From Tautonia plasticadhaerens (lineage in GTDB: Bacteria; Planctomycetota; Planctomycetia; Isosphaerales; Isosphaeraceae): 64,000 nucleotides of DNA. The notes beneath the pieces were generated by a model. That model had not been told where the DNA came from, searched no databases, and was given only the letters and a program-made list of their open reading frames with translations. The DNA lies in assembly GCF_007752535.1 (NCBI RefSeq), contig NZ_CP036426.1, positions 1,612,001 through 1,676,000 on the forward strand. Direction: 5' to 3'. A program made the translations under genes and the position numbers. This document shows positions 1 to 9,052 of this stretch, one piece after another (the first letter of the stretch is position 1; each line of letters opens with the position of its first letter).

Positions 1-1
1 C

Positions 2-307
2 CCCGGTCGGCACCGGGTGTTCGCCGACCTGGTCGCTCTGGATGGCACGCTGTATCTCGGCGGGGGTTTCGAGACGGGCGGATCGGCCCACTTCGAGCCG
101 GCCAGGTCGGTCGAGGCGTATGACCCCGGGGCGGGTGCCTGGAGGACGGTGATCGGGGACGTCCCGATCCGGGGGCGTGGGATCCGGATGGCGGCGATCG
201 GCGGCCGGTTGCTCCTGTTCTCGGCCGAGTCGGCCGACCCCGGGTGTGCCGAGCTGGCGATCGTCTCACCGTCCCCGTCTCCCCTCGGGGACGGCCGGGC
301 GGAATGA
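2..307 (+). CDS. C-terminal end of a Kelch-like beta-propeller protein (partial)
   Basis: The frame is open from the first bases of the window, so this is the end of a gene that starts upstream. The visible residues include LDGTLYLGGGFE, then VEAYDPGAGAWRTV, then GRLLLFSAES, which is the spacing of a Kelch repeat (double Gly, a Tyr/aromatic, then Trp about six residues later). Kelch-type proteins fold as beta-propellers and usually bind proteins or sugars. Nothing here fixes a substrate. The last codons overlap a perfect 8-bp stem, CCGTCCCC with GGGGACGG, near 271-296, which may help end transcription. Confidence 0.5.
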   Translation, partial: PGRHRVFADLVALDGTLYLGGGFETGGSAHFEPARSVEAYDPGAGAWRTVIGDVPIRGRGIRMAAIGGRLLLFSAESADPGCAELAIVSPSPSPLGDGRAE

Positions 308-377
308 CGCCCGGAGCCGGGCATCCGACGCGTCCCGGCCGGACATCGGCCGGGGCGCGGGATCTCGGTGGGGGCCC

Positions 378-1277
378 TCATTCGACCCGGTAATGGGCGA
401 CGATGACGGTCACGTTGTCCCGGCCCCCGGCCCGCAAGGCCGAGTCGATCAAGCGATCGCAGGCGGCCTGGGGGGCCGACTCCCCGGCGAGGATGGAGGA
501 GATCCGGGCGTCGTCGACCAGGTCCGTCAGGCCGTCGCTGCAGAGCAGCAATCGATCGCCATCGGCGAGGTCGAGCCGGTGCAGCTCCGCCTCGATCCCG
601 TCGCTCGGGGAGCCGATGTAGTTGGTCAGGACGTTCCGCATCCGGTGCGACTTGACCTCGGCCTGGGTGATCTTCCCGGTCGTCGCGAGATCCTGGGCGA
701 CGGTGTGATCTCGGGTCAACTGCTGGAGGTAGCCGCCGTGGGCGAGGTAGATCCGGGAGTCTCCCACGTGGATGACGAATAACCGGAGCCCGACGCTGTA
801 AGCGACCGTCAGCGTCGTGCCCATCCCCTCCATGGCGGCGTTCGTTGAGGCGTGCTCGTACACGCGGCGGTTGATCTGCCGGATATAGCGACGGCAGGTG
901 GTCATCAGGTCGTCGATCTCGGCCGGGTCGCTGAAGTCGAGGTGCCAGCGGGCGGACTCCCGGACCAATTCCAGGCCCGAGCTGATGGCCAGGCGGCTGG
1001 CCTCCTCCCCCGAGGCCATCCCCCCCATGCCGTCGGCGATCGCGAAGAGGTGGCCGACTTCCTCATGCATTGGTGGAATCAGGAACGGGTCGAGGTTCGT
1101 CGACTCGACCTCCACCACGCGCCGGAGCCGGGAGACCAGGAAGTGGTCCTCGTTGTTCTTCCGGACCCGGCCCACGTCGGTGCCCGCGGCCGAGGAGACG
1201 AGGATCCTCGGGCCCGGGACGCGCGGCACGGGGGGGAAATCCCCTGTCTCCGAGACGGCGGGATCGTGGAAGTTCAT
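378..1277 (-). CDS. PP2C-family serine/threonine protein phosphatase
   Basis: A 299-residue Mg/Mn-dependent phosphatase that would remove phosphate from Ser/Thr residues in the cytoplasm. The family motifs appear in order: GRVRKNNEDHF near residue 36, FAIADGMGGMASGEEAS near 73, VIHVGDSRIYL near 170, LLCSDGLTDLVDD near 247 and GGRDNVTVIVAHY at the C terminus. The acidic metal ligands in NNED, ADGMGG, SDG and RDN are all present. There is no membrane segment. The ATG at 1277 is preceded by a purine-rich GAGGGGAGGG ribosome site. Planctomycetes encode many Ser/Thr kinases, the expected partners, but none is adjacent. Confidence 0.93.
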   Translation of the reverse strand: MNFHDPAVSETGDFPPVPRVPGPRILVSSAAGTDVGRVRKNNEDHFLVSRLRRVVEVESTNLDPFLIPPMHEEVGHLFAIADGMGGMASGEEASRLAISSGLELVRESARWHLDFSDPAEIDDLMTTCRRYIRQINRRVYEHASTNAAMEGMGTTLTVAYSVGLRLFVIHVGDSRIYLAHGGYLQQLTRDHTVAQDLATTGKITQAEVKSHRMRNVLTNYIGSPSDGIEAELHRLDLADGDRLLLCSDGLTDLVDDARISSILAGESAPQAACDRLIDSALRAGGRDNVTVIVAHYRVE

Positions 1278-1303
1278 GGGCCAACCCTCCCCTCATCTCT
1301 CGG

Positions 1304-1325
1304 GGGCGAGCAACGTCGCTCGCCC
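1304..1325. promoter_or_regulatory. Perfect hairpin in the PP2C upstream region
   Basis: GGGCGAGC, a six-base loop and GCTCGCCC form a perfect 8-bp stem 27 bases upstream of the PP2C start codon. It would lie in the 5' leader of that mRNA if transcription starts further upstream. No U-run follows it, so it is not a classical terminator. The rest of 1278-1583 shows no gene. Confidence 0.25.
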
Positions 1326-1583
1326 GGATCCGTCTCAGGAGCTAAGGGTGGATGTAGTGGCGGGCCGGGCCAATTGCAAGGGAAATCGAGACCATGGCGG
1401 GCGCAGCCCCGAGCTTCCGGCATCGGAACATCCTCATCCCCTGGGGGCTCCCTCGCCTTCTACGTCAACTAAAAGGATAGTCCGCCCGAGGCCGTCGAGA
1501 ATGGGTCGGCGTCGAATTCTTCCCGGTTTGACGCTCCCGGATCGGATTCACACCCCCCACCATCCCCGCCGTGACGACGAGTG

Positions 1584-2333
1584 TCATCCTCCGGTCGAAG
1601 CCGGCCGTGGCTCGTTTCCAGGAGGGCCGGGTTTCCGGAGGTGCGGTGCGAGCACGTCGGCCCAGAGGTCGTACCCCTCCCCGCTGAGGTGGAGCCGGTC
1701 CTCGACGTAGAGTTCGGGCCTCATCTCGCCGTCGGGACCGAGCATCGGGGTGGCGACATCGACGTAATTGAGGCGGTCGTCGGACCGGGATGCCTGCTCG
1801 ATCAGCGCGTTCGCCCGCCTCATCTCGGGCCAGAATTCCGCCCGGGAGGGACTGGGCTTGATCGCCAGGAAGTGCACCAGGGCGTCCGGGGCCAGTTCTC
1901 GGATGCGTCGGGCCAGGCGAAGGACGTCCTCCCGGACTCGTTCCGCCGTTTTGCCGCCCTTGATGTCGTTGTCCCCGGCGTAGAGCACGATCGCCCGGGG
2001 GCGATAGGGGCCGATCACCCGGTCCGCGAAGTGGAGGACGTCGGAGAGCTGGGAACCGCCGAATCCTCGGTTGAGGGCGTCGAGCCGGGTGAATGAGCCC
2101 GAGAGGTCCCAGCGCCTGATGCTGGAACTGCCGACGAACAGGACCTGGCCGGGGGCCGGCGGTGAGGACTCGTCGGCCTCCTCGAAGGCCCGGATCTCGT
2201 CCGAGAAGCGCATCGGGTCGGGATCGCCCGGATCGGCGACCGCCAGGGCCACCGAAGCGATCCCGAGGCTGCATCCGGCGACGAGGAACGAGCGACGGGG
2301 CCTGGCGGGCTCACGGGCGGGCGGCATCGGCAT
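1584..2333 (-). CDS. SGNH/GDSL-type esterase or acetylhydrolase, exported
   Basis: A 249-residue SGNH hydrolase. An arginine-rich start (REPARPRRSFLVAGCSLG) leads into a hydrophobic signal segment. Block I is VLFVGSSSIRRW near residue 67 with the nucleophile Ser, the Gly block is NRGFGGSQL, the Asn block is YAGDNDI, and the C-terminal catalytic pair is in DRLHLSGEGY (Asp..His). The family includes platelet-activating-factor acetylhydrolase-like and carbohydrate esterases. The exported state suggests action on polysaccharide or lipid esters outside the inner membrane, but the substrate cannot be read. Confidence 0.88.
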   Translation of the reverse strand: MPMPPAREPARPRRSFLVAGCSLGIASVALAVADPGDPDPMRFSDEIRAFEEADESSPPAPGQVLFVGSSSIRRWDLSGSFTRLDALNRGFGGSQLSDVLHFADRVIGPYRPRAIVLYAGDNDIKGGKTAERVREDVLRLARRIRELAPDALVHFLAIKPSPSRAEFWPEMRRANALIEQASRSDDRLNYVDVATPMLGPDGEMRPELYVEDRLHLSGEGYDLWADVLAPHLRKPGPPGNEPRPASTGG

Positions 2334-2495
2334 CGGTCTCCTCCGATCATTCGCGCGGGTGGTCGGGATCGGGGCTATTGGACCGGGTCGGGAGCGTCGG
2401 GTCGAGGGCCCAGCGGTCCCGAGTGGGCCGGGCGCGCGAGTTGCTTGATCGACAGGGAGTCATCCGATGGTGGTCAACGCCGAGGTGAGAGCACG

Positions 2496-3083
2496 ATGCC
2501 CCGAGACCCGGACATCCCGCCCGGATGGTCCTACAACCCGGCCTCCTGGGCCCAGCGGCTGCCGATCGTCGCTGCGGCCATCTTGGGGTTCGCAATCGCG
2601 GGCTATCTTTCCGCCTTCCAGTTCGGATGGATCGGATCCGTCTGGGAGCCTTTTTTCGGGGACGGGAGTCGCGAAATCCTCGATTCGAAGATCTCGAGGC
2701 TTCTGCCCATCCCGGACGCGGCGCTCGGTGCCCTAGGGTACCTAGCCGACGCGGTGGCCGGGCTCATCGGCGGCCGGAGGCGATGGAGGACGATGCCCTG
2801 GATCGTGGTCAGCTTCGGCATCCTCGTCGGCCCGCTGGGGGCGGTCAGCGTCGCGCTGGTCATCCTCCAGCCGACGATGTTCGGCGAGTGGTGCACCTTA
2901 TGCCTGGCCACGGCCGCGATCTCGGTGGTGATGATCGGCCCGGCGATGGACGAGGTGCTCGCGAGCTGCCAATACCTCAGAAGGGTTTACGACCGGGGAG
3001 GGCCGTTCTGGGGCGCCTTCTGGGGCCTATCGGCCGGGGGGGCAATCCGGCCGGAGGTCGAGTTCCAGGGGGGCAGCCGCTGA
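2496..3083 (+). CDS. Vitamin K epoxide reductase (VKOR)-like membrane protein
   Basis: About 195 residues with four hydrophobic segments (LPIVAAAILGFAIAGYLSAF, ALGALGYLADAVAGLIG, WIVVSFGILVGPLGAVSVALVIL, LATAAISVVMIGPAMD). The motif EWCTLCLATA has the CxxC seen in the active site of bacterial VKOR homologues, which reoxidise DsbA-like thioredoxins. A start at 2496 is preferred over 2445 because GAGGTGAGA sits just before it. The N-terminal Cys pair of canonical VKORs is not seen, so function is tentative. The stop overlaps the next start (TGATG), which implies translational coupling. Confidence 0.6.
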   Translation: MPRDPDIPPGWSYNPASWAQRLPIVAAAILGFAIAGYLSAFQFGWIGSVWEPFFGDGSREILDSKISRLLPIPDAALGALGYLADAVAGLIGGRRRWRTMPWIVVSFGILVGPLGAVSVALVILQPTMFGEWCTLCLATAAISVVMIGPAMDEVLASCQYLRRVYDRGGPFWGAFWGLSAGGAIRPEVEFQGGSR

Positions 3084-3454
3084 TGTGGGCCCAAGTCATC
3101 AACACCGCGATCGGGATCTGGCTGATGGCCGCGCCCGCCGTCCTCGGCTACGGCGGGGCCGCCGCGTTGAACGACCGGATCGCCGGGCCGATCGTCGCCA
3201 CGTTCGCCGCCGTCGCCGTCACGGAGGCGACCCGAGGGGCCCGCCTGGTCAACCTGCCGATCGGCCTCTGGATGGTCGTCGCCCCCTGGGCCCTCGGCGG
3301 CCCGACGACTGCGGTCCTCAACGGCATGGTGGTCGGGGGCCTCCTGGTCGGCTTCGCCTCGATCCGGGGGCGGATCCGGGAGCGATTCGGCGGGGGCTGG
3401 GTGGCCCTTTTCAGGGCCGATACGGGGTGGGCCCGACTCCCGGAGCACGAATGA
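3083..3454 (+). CDS. SPW-repeat membrane protein
   Basis: A 123-residue protein with two copies of a hydrophobic repeat: VINTAIGIWLMAAPAVLGY and NLPIGLWMVVAPWALGG. Each is followed by another membrane segment (IVATFAAVAVTEATRG, LNGMVVGGLLVGF). This is the pattern of the SPW repeat family, whose biochemical role is unknown. Its ATG overlaps the stop of the VKOR-like gene in TGATG, so the two are probably made together. SPW and VKOR modules are known to co-occur, which fits a shared envelope role. Confidence 0.7.
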   Translation: MWAQVINTAIGIWLMAAPAVLGYGGAAALNDRIAGPIVATFAAVAVTEATRGARLVNLPIGLWMVVAPWALGGPTTAVLNGMVVGGLLVGFASIRGRIRERFGGGWVALFRADTGWARLPEHE

Positions 3455-3524
3455 CCCGCCAGGGGACGCGACGCGTGCCCACACGCGAATGAGACGCCCG
3501 AAGAGGACGCGACCGAGGAGAATC

Positions 3525-4541
3525 ATGAGCAGCAACGGGAACCGCCGACGCGTCGTCGTGATCACCGGGGCCTCGGCCGGCGTGGGCCGGGCGACGGCCC
3601 GCGCCTTCGCCGATCGGGGCGATGCCGTCGGCCTGATCGCTCGAGGGCTCGACGGCCTCCAGGCCGCCCGGGAGGACGTCGAGCGGCGGGGGGCCCAGGC
3701 TCTCGCGCTCCCCTGTGACGTGGCGGACGCCGACGCGGTCGAGGAGGCCGCCGGACGGGTCGAGCGCGAGCTGGGGCCCATCGACGTCTGGGTCAACAAC
3801 GCGATGCTCTCGGTCTTCTCGCCGATCAAGGAAATGAAGGCGGAGGAGTATCGACGGGTGACCGAGGTGACCTATCTCGGCTTCGTGCACGGCACCCTGT
3901 CGGCCCTCCGCCGGATGCTCCCGAGGGACCGGGGCAAGATCATCCAGGTCGGCTCCGCGCTCGCCTACAGGGGCATCCCGCTCCAGTCGGCGTATTGCGG
4001 CGCGAAGCACGCGATCCAGGGTTTCACCGACTCGCTCCGGGCAGAACTGATCCATGACGGGAGCAGGGTCTCGGTAACCTCCGTCCACATGCCGGCCCTG
4101 AATACGCCGCAATTCGACTGGGTCAAGAGCCGGCTCCCCCGGCAGGGCCAGCCCGTGCCTCCGATCTTCCAGCCGGAGACCGCGGCGGAGGCGATCGTCT
4201 GGGCCTCGGGGCATGATCGGCGGGAGCTGTTCGTCGGCTTGCCCACGTACAAGGCGATCCTGGGGAACAAGCTCGTCCCCGGCCTGGGAGACTGGTACCT
4301 CGGCAAGACCGGTTATGACTCGCAGATGAGGGACGAGCCCGCCGACCCCGACCGACCGCACAACCTCTGGCAGCCCCTGCCGGGAGACCGGGGCGCCCAC
4401 GGCTCATTTGACGACCGGGCGCGACCGAGGCGATGGCAGCTCCGGCTCTCGACGCATCGGAACGCGATCCTCGGCGGCCTGGCCCTCGCGGGGCTGATCG
4501 CCGCCGGGGCGGCGTTCGGCCCGAGGTCGGCGATCAGGTGA
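3525..4541 (+). CDS. Short-chain dehydrogenase/reductase with C-terminal membrane anchor
   Basis: A 338-residue SDR oxidoreductase. The nucleotide-binding motif TGASAGVG is near residue 14, the NNA motif is in WVNNAML, the catalytic Ser is in QVGSALAY and the YxxxK pair is in SAYCGAKH. After the Rossmann domain a tail of about 90 residues ends in a single hydrophobic helix (NAILGGLALAGLIAAGAAF), an unusual extension. The start at 3525 has GAGGAG just upstream. It follows the VKOR/SPW pair by 70 bases and may share their transcript. Its 3' end overlaps the convergent antiporter gene by 8 bases. Confidence 0.9.
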   Translation: MSSNGNRRRVVVITGASAGVGRATARAFADRGDAVGLIARGLDGLQAAREDVERRGAQALALPCDVADADAVEEAAGRVERELGPIDVWVNNAMLSVFSPIKEMKAEEYRRVTEVTYLGFVHGTLSALRRMLPRDRGKIIQVGSALAYRGIPLQSAYCGAKHAIQGFTDSLRAELIHDGSRVSVTSVHMPALNTPQFDWVKSRLPRQGQPVPPIFQPETAAEAIVWASGHDRRELFVGLPTYKAILGNKLVPGLGDWYLGKTGYDSQMRDEPADPDRPHNLWQPLPGDRGAHGSFDDRARPRRWQLRLSTHRNAILGGLALAGLIAAGAAFGPRSAIR

Positions 4542-6570
4542 GCGATCGGCGGCGATCCTGGGCCGCGGGCCGGTCAGTCTCGGGGGCGACCAGGGCGATC
4601 GCCCGGTCGACCTGGGACCGGTCGCCGAAGAGGACCAGGACGTCCCCGGACCCGATCTCGACGTTGGGGTCGGGGTTGATCAGGTCCCGGCCACCTCGTC
4701 GGAGGGCGAGGATCGTCGCCCCGGTATCCGTCCGGAGCCGGAGGGCTTCGATCGACCGGCCGACGGCGGGGGAGCCCTCGGGGACGAGGCAGGAATCGAC
4801 CTCGGCCCCCTCGCCGACGCTGAACGGCATGTCGAGTCGGACCGGTCGGGCCGAGCGGAGGACCTGGTACTGGTCGCTCCGGACGCGGTCGATCAGGTCG
4901 AGGATCAGGTTCCGGGGGACCTGATATTCGACCAGGACCCGGTCGAACAGCTCGATCGAGGTGACGAAGTCCTCCGGCACCACCTCGTCGGCCCCGAGGT
5001 GCCTCAGCTCGTCGATGTCCTGGGCGTAGTGCGTCCGGGCGACGAGGTAGAGCCCGGGGTTCAGGAACCTGGCCATCTTCACGGCCCGACGGGTGGCCTG
5101 GGGGTCGGAGATCACCACGACGAGCATCTTCGCCCGGTCGATCCCGGCGTGCTCCAGGACCGAGGGCCGGGCGCAATCCCCGTAGAGGACCGGCTCCCCC
5201 TGGCCCCGGAGCCTCCGGACGGAGTCCGGATTCATCTCCAGGATCACGTAGGGGATGTCGATGCCCCGGAGCACCCGGGCGAGGTTCCTCCCGGCCAAGC
5301 CGAAGCCCGCGATGATGACGTGGTCGCCGAGCGATTCCGGGGGGAGCGAGGACTCGTCCGCGAGGAGCCGGGCCCTCCGGCGTTCCGAGAGGCCCCGGAT
5401 CGGGGGGAGCCGCTCCAAATTCCCCGAGATCGACGGGCCCAGCCCAATGAAGATCGGCGTCAGGGCCATGGTGAGGACGGCTGCGGCGAGGAATGTCTGG
5501 TAGTCGCCCGGGCCGAGGATCCCCGACTCCAATCCCCGCCCGGCCAGCACGAAGGAGAACTCGCCGATCTGGCAGAGGGAGAGACCCGCCAGGGTCCCGG
5601 TCCGCATCGGGTAGCCGAACACCCAGCTCGGGCCGGCCGCGGCCAGGAACTTCAGGACGACCATCGCGAGGACCGTCGCCAGGATCAGGGCCAAATGGTC
5701 GGCCAGGTATTGCAGGTCCAGCAGCATCCCGACGGAGACGAAGAACAGGCTACTCAGGGTGTCCCGGAACGGCAGGACCTCGGCAAGCGTCTGGTGGGCG
5801 TACTCGGACTCGGAGATCGCCAGGCCCGCCAGGAAGGCCCCCAGGGCCAACGCGAGCCCGGCCCAGGCCGTCAGGGTGGCCATGCCGATGCAGAACAAGA
5901 AGATGAAGATCAGGAACAACTCTCGGTTGCGGGTCTGGACCACCCGCAGCAGGATCGGCGGGATCACGAATCGGGAGCCGACCAGGATCAGCAGCACCAC
6001 GCCCACCCCCAGGCCGAGCTGCCCCCAGGGGGAGCCCGCCCGCCCCCCCGAGTCCGGGGCCAGCAGGGGGATCGCCAGCATGAAGGCCATCACGAGCAGG
6101 TCCTGCAACAGCAGGACGGCCACGGCGATCTTGCCGTGGGGCGTGCCGATCTCGCCGCGCTCGAGCAGGAGCTTCAGGACGACGGCCGTGCTCGACATCG
6201 CCACGAGCATGCCCGCGAACAGCGCCGGCCCCCAGGAGCCGAGGTACCAACGCGTCGCCAGGGTCGGCACGATGATGCAGATCAGCACCTGCGGCAGGCC
6301 GATGCCGAGCATCTCCTTGCCCAGCGTCAGCAGCCGGGAGAGCGAGAACTCCAGGCCGATCGTGAAGAGCAGCACGACGACGCCGACCTCAGCGAGGAGC
6401 TGGACGTCCTCCTGATCGCCGACCAGGCCGAGGCCCGACGGCCCGACGGCCATCCCCGAGACCAGCAGGCCGACCACCGCAGGGATGTGCATCTTCTGGA
6501 AGGCGAAGACGACCAGTCCGGCGGCGGCGTAGACGATCAAGAGGTCGTAGAGGAACCCGTAATGCTCCAT
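4534..6570 (-). CDS. Kef-type monovalent cation:proton antiporter with TrkA-N and TrkA-C domains
   Basis: A 678-residue CPA2 antiporter. The first ~390 residues form about a dozen membrane helices, starting with DLLIVYAAAGLVVFAFQKM and including GLVGDQEDVQLLAEVGVVVLLFTIGLEFS. A TrkA-N (RCK) domain follows with GFGLAGRNLARVL, and a TrkA-C domain at the end (VGRSIEALRLRTDTGATILALRRGG, DVLVLFGDRSQVDRA). RCK domains gate such transporters in response to NAD(H) or nucleotides. The open frame continues another 465 codons upstream, but the protein clearly begins at MEHYGFLY (6570). The role is likely K+/H+ exchange in the inner membrane. Confidence 0.93.
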   Translation of the reverse strand: MEHYGFLYDLLIVYAAAGLVVFAFQKMHIPAVVGLLVSGMAVGPSGLGLVGDQEDVQLLAEVGVVVLLFTIGLEFSLSRLLTLGKEMLGIGLPQVLICIIVPTLATRWYLGSWGPALFAGMLVAMSSTAVVLKLLLERGEIGTPHGKIAVAVLLLQDLLVMAFMLAIPLLAPDSGGRAGSPWGQLGLGVGVVLLILVGSRFVIPPILLRVVQTRNRELFLIFIFLFCIGMATLTAWAGLALALGAFLAGLAISESEYAHQTLAEVLPFRDTLSSLFFVSVGMLLDLQYLADHLALILATVLAMVVLKFLAAAGPSWVFGYPMRTGTLAGLSLCQIGEFSFVLAGRGLESGILGPGDYQTFLAAAVLTMALTPIFIGLGPSISGNLERLPPIRGLSERRRARLLADESSLPPESLGDHVIIAGFGLAGRNLARVLRGIDIPYVILEMNPDSVRRLRGQGEPVLYGDCARPSVLEHAGIDRAKMLVVVISDPQATRRAVKMARFLNPGLYLVARTHYAQDIDELRHLGADEVVPEDFVTSIELFDRVLVEYQVPRNLILDLIDRVRSDQYQVLRSARPVRLDMPFSVGEGAEVDSCLVPEGSPAVGRSIEALRLRTDTGATILALRRGGRDLINPDPNVEIGSGDVLVLFGDRSQVDRAIALVAPETDRPAAQDRRRSLT

Positions 6571-6795
6571 CGAAACGCGTCCGGATGCCGTCGAGTCTCC
6601 CGGCCGATTCGCCCGGGGGGTAGGTTTCCGGCAGCAACGTACCACGGGGATCCACCTCCCGCCACGCGAGTCGGAGCGCCGGCGTCGTGACGATCTCGCT
6701 TGACCGATCGCCGGGCTTGAGCTAATGAGGGGGCGATGCGGGCGTGAGGGGCGTCCCGGCAGTTCTTCACCCAGGACGATCGGACCGATTCCGTC

Positions 6796-8052
6796 ATGGA
6801 TCAGACCCAGCGTCGGCCGGAGGCCGGGACCGGGGCCGATTTCACCCTGTTCATCGACGCCAATCCCCTGGCCGATCGGCACCTGACCGGGATCGGCCGA
6901 TACACGGCCCGGATCCTGCTCGCGCTCGCCCGTCACGTCCCATTGCGGTTCTTCTCCAACGGCAAGGAACTGGTCTTCAAGGGGTCGTTGGACACGAGCC
7001 TTGACCAGGACCTCGGGCAACTCGGCCGTCGGATCTGGGCGAGTCGAAGAGTGCCGCTGGGTCCCCCACCGGTGCGGAGCGCGGGGCTGTTCGGGTGCCT
7101 CAGGCCGGTCGAGAAGCTTTTTCCGGCGGAAATGAGTATCCTGCACGATTTCACCCCGCTGGTCGTCCCCTGGACGCATTCGGAGAAGACCCGGGGGATG
7201 TTCCGGGGGTTCTTCGCGAGGAGCCTGCTCTCCTCGGATTGCGCCCTGGCCGTCTCCCACTCGACCAAGGCCGACGCGGGCTGGCTCACCCCCTTCGACC
7301 CCGACCGGATCGTCGTCGCCCACTCGGGCCCGAGCCTCTGCGTTGAGCGCCATTGCGACGACCGGCGGGCCGATCGGAGGCCGGAGGTCGGCCTGGTGGT
7401 CTCGACCCTCGAACCGAGGAAGAACGCCTTCTTCCTGCTCGACTGGTTCCGGGAGTCCAAGGTCTTGCCGCCCGGCTCCGAGCTCTGGTGGGTCGGACCG
7501 CCGGGCTGGCTCACCTCGAGGAAGGCGTTGGAGAAGTACCGACGCCTCCCGGGTGGTAGGCGCGTCCGGTTCCTCGGGGTCGTGCCCGATCGGGAGTTGT
7601 GTCGCCTCTACCGGACGGCCGGGTGGTCGATCTATCCGTCGCTCTACGAGGGTTTCGGCTTCCCGGTGCTCGACGCGTTGCGTCACGGCACCCCCGTCCT
7701 GGCCAGCTACAACAGCGCTCTCCGCGAGTTCGAGACGCCCGGCATCGAATTCTTCGACCCGGCCGATCCGGCCACCGTCGACCTCGCATGGCAGGCGTTC
7801 CGGGCCCGGGGGCGGGTCGAGATCCCGGGGGCATCGATCGACGCGCATTATCGGTGGGATCACGTGGCCGAAACGATCCTCACGGCCCTCGGCGACGTCC
7901 TCGATGCGAGCGAAGACGGACGGTCGCCGGACGCTCGGCATCGCCGGGTCGATGGGCCGAGCCACCGGGAGCGGATCTGGAGGCCGGGGGACTTGGCGGC
8001 GGGGGCGATGCCCGGGAGCACTCTCCCGGTTCTCGGGGACCGGTCGGGATAG
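6796..8052 (+). CDS. GT4-type glycosyltransferase (GT-B fold)
   Basis: A 418-residue glycosyltransferase. The N-terminal half has LTGIGRYTARILLALA, the usual acceptor-side loop of GT4 enzymes. The C-terminal half has VGLVVSTLEPRKNAFFLLDWF and the donor-site motif YPSLYEGFGFPVLDALRHGTP, with the Glu of the E-x7-E region. A C-terminal stretch of about 50 residues after AETILTALGDV is poorly conserved in appearance. No signal peptide is seen. It stands alone, convergent with ribF, so the glycan it helps build is unknown. Confidence 0.88.
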   Translation: MDQTQRRPEAGTGADFTLFIDANPLADRHLTGIGRYTARILLALARHVPLRFFSNGKELVFKGSLDTSLDQDLGQLGRRIWASRRVPLGPPPVRSAGLFGCLRPVEKLFPAEMSILHDFTPLVVPWTHSEKTRGMFRGFFARSLLSSDCALAVSHSTKADAGWLTPFDPDRIVVAHSGPSLCVERHCDDRRADRRPEVGLVVSTLEPRKNAFFLLDWFRESKVLPPGSELWWVGPPGWLTSRKALEKYRRLPGGRRVRFLGVVPDRELCRLYRTAGWSIYPSLYEGFGFPVLDALRHGTPVLASYNSALREFETPGIEFFDPADPATVDLAWQAFRARGRVEIPGASIDAHYRWDHVAETILTALGDVLDASEDGRSPDARHRRVDGPSHRERIWRPGDLAAGAMPGSTLPVLGDRSG

Positions 8053-8062
8053 GTCGCCGCGT

Positions 8063-9052
8063 TCAAGTGGCGAGGAGATGGCGGGCGATTACCGCCCGGG
8101 CCGCTGCCACGTCGCGTTCCATCCGGGAGAGCAGGGGGGCGAGCCCGTCGAATTTCAGGGTCGGCCGGAGTCGGGCGAGCAAATCGACCTCCATCCGTCG
8201 GCCGTAGAGGTCGGCCTCGAAGTCAAGCAGGTGGACTTCCACGGTGCGAGCCTCGGCGCCGAAGGTCGCATTCGGGCCGATGTGGGTGGCCGAGGGGACC
8301 GGCCCGGGGGCGTCTTCGAGATAAGCGATCGTCGCGTACACGCCGTCGGCGGGGATGAGCGTGTCGATCCCGCCGAGGTTGGCGGTCGGGAAGCCGATGG
8401 TCCGGCCCCGGCCCTCGCCTCGCTCCACGGTCCCCCGGAGGCGATGGGGCCTGCCGAGCAGGCTCGCCGCCTCCTCGGCCGATCCGTCGAGCAGGGCGTG
8501 GCGGATCCGGGTCGAGGAGACGATCCGCCCGTCTCGTTCGGAAGGCCCGGCGATCTGGAACCGGAGCCCGGCGTCGTCGCACCAGTCGTCCAGCGTCTCG
8601 ACCGTCCCGACCCGGTCCCGGCCGAAGCCGAAGGTCGGACCCTCGACCAGGCCGATCGCATCGAACTGGCCCAGGACCACCCGGTCGAAGAACTCCCGGG
8701 CGGTGAGGCCGAGTAGCCAGGGGCCCGACCGAAAGACGCCGACCTCGTCCACGCCCAATCCCCCGAGTAGCTCCGCCTTGCGGGTCGACCAGGTGAGCGG
8801 CGCCGGGGCCTGTTCGGGGCGGAGCACCGCGATCGGGTGCGGATCGAAGGTGAGGGCAATCGCCGGTACGCCGAGCGTCCCCGCGAGGCGTCGGAGGTGC
8901 CGGATCAGCTCGGCGTGACCGAGGTGGACCCCGTCGAAGTTCCCGATCGAGAGGACGCCGCGCCGAAGGGGTTCGGGGACCTGTGCGAGGCTGTCGAGGG
9001 TGATCAACGGCCGGGGTCCTTCCTCTCGGGAGCGGCGGGCATCGGCGTGCAA
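8063..9052 (-). CDS. ribF: Bifunctional riboflavin kinase / FMN adenylyltransferase
   Basis: A 329-residue enzyme that phosphorylates riboflavin to FMN and adenylates FMN to FAD. The N-terminal nucleotidyltransferase domain has LSIGNFDGVHLGHAEL near residue 36 and ALTFDPHP. SSTRIRHALLDG marks its end. The C-terminal kinase domain has GRTIGFPTANLGG with the family PTAN motif, then VYATIAYLE and VEVHLLDFEADLYG. Length and domain order match the usual bacterial RibF. It is a single-copy housekeeping gene and marks ordinary chromosomal backbone just before the mobile region. Confidence 0.95.
   Translation of the reverse strand: MHADARRSREEGPRPLITLDSLAQVPEPLRRGVLSIGNFDGVHLGHAELIRHLRRLAGTLGVPAIALTFDPHPIAVLRPEQAPAPLTWSTRKAELLGGLGVDEVGVFRSGPWLLGLTAREFFDRVVLGQFDAIGLVEGPTFGFGRDRVGTVETLDDWCDDAGLRFQIAGPSERDGRIVSSTRIRHALLDGSAEEAASLLGRPHRLRGTVERGEGRGRTIGFPTANLGGIDTLIPADGVYATIAYLEDAPGPVPSATHIGPNATFGAEARTVEVHLLDFEADLYGRRMEVDLLARLRPTLKFDGLAPLLSRMERDVAAARAVIARHLLAT

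Noticed and set aside
1465-2274. A 269-residue Arg/Pro-rich frame overlapping the SGNH hydrolase.
   Set aside because: Its composition is that of an out-of-frame high-GC reading, and the hydrolase frame has all catalytic motifs.
4999-6690. A 563-residue open frame on the plus strand antiparallel to the antiporter.
   Set aside because: Composition is highly biased (Gln, Gly, Arg, His) and mirrors the antisense of membrane codons. No domain or ribosome site is visible.
6571-7965. The antiporter frame stays open for 465 more codons upstream of 6570.
   Set aside because: The extension is rich in Arg, Pro and Gly with no domain, overlaps the glycosyltransferase on the other strand, and the membrane domain has a clear natural start at MEHYGFLY. 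High-GC DNA commonly leaves such antisense frames open.
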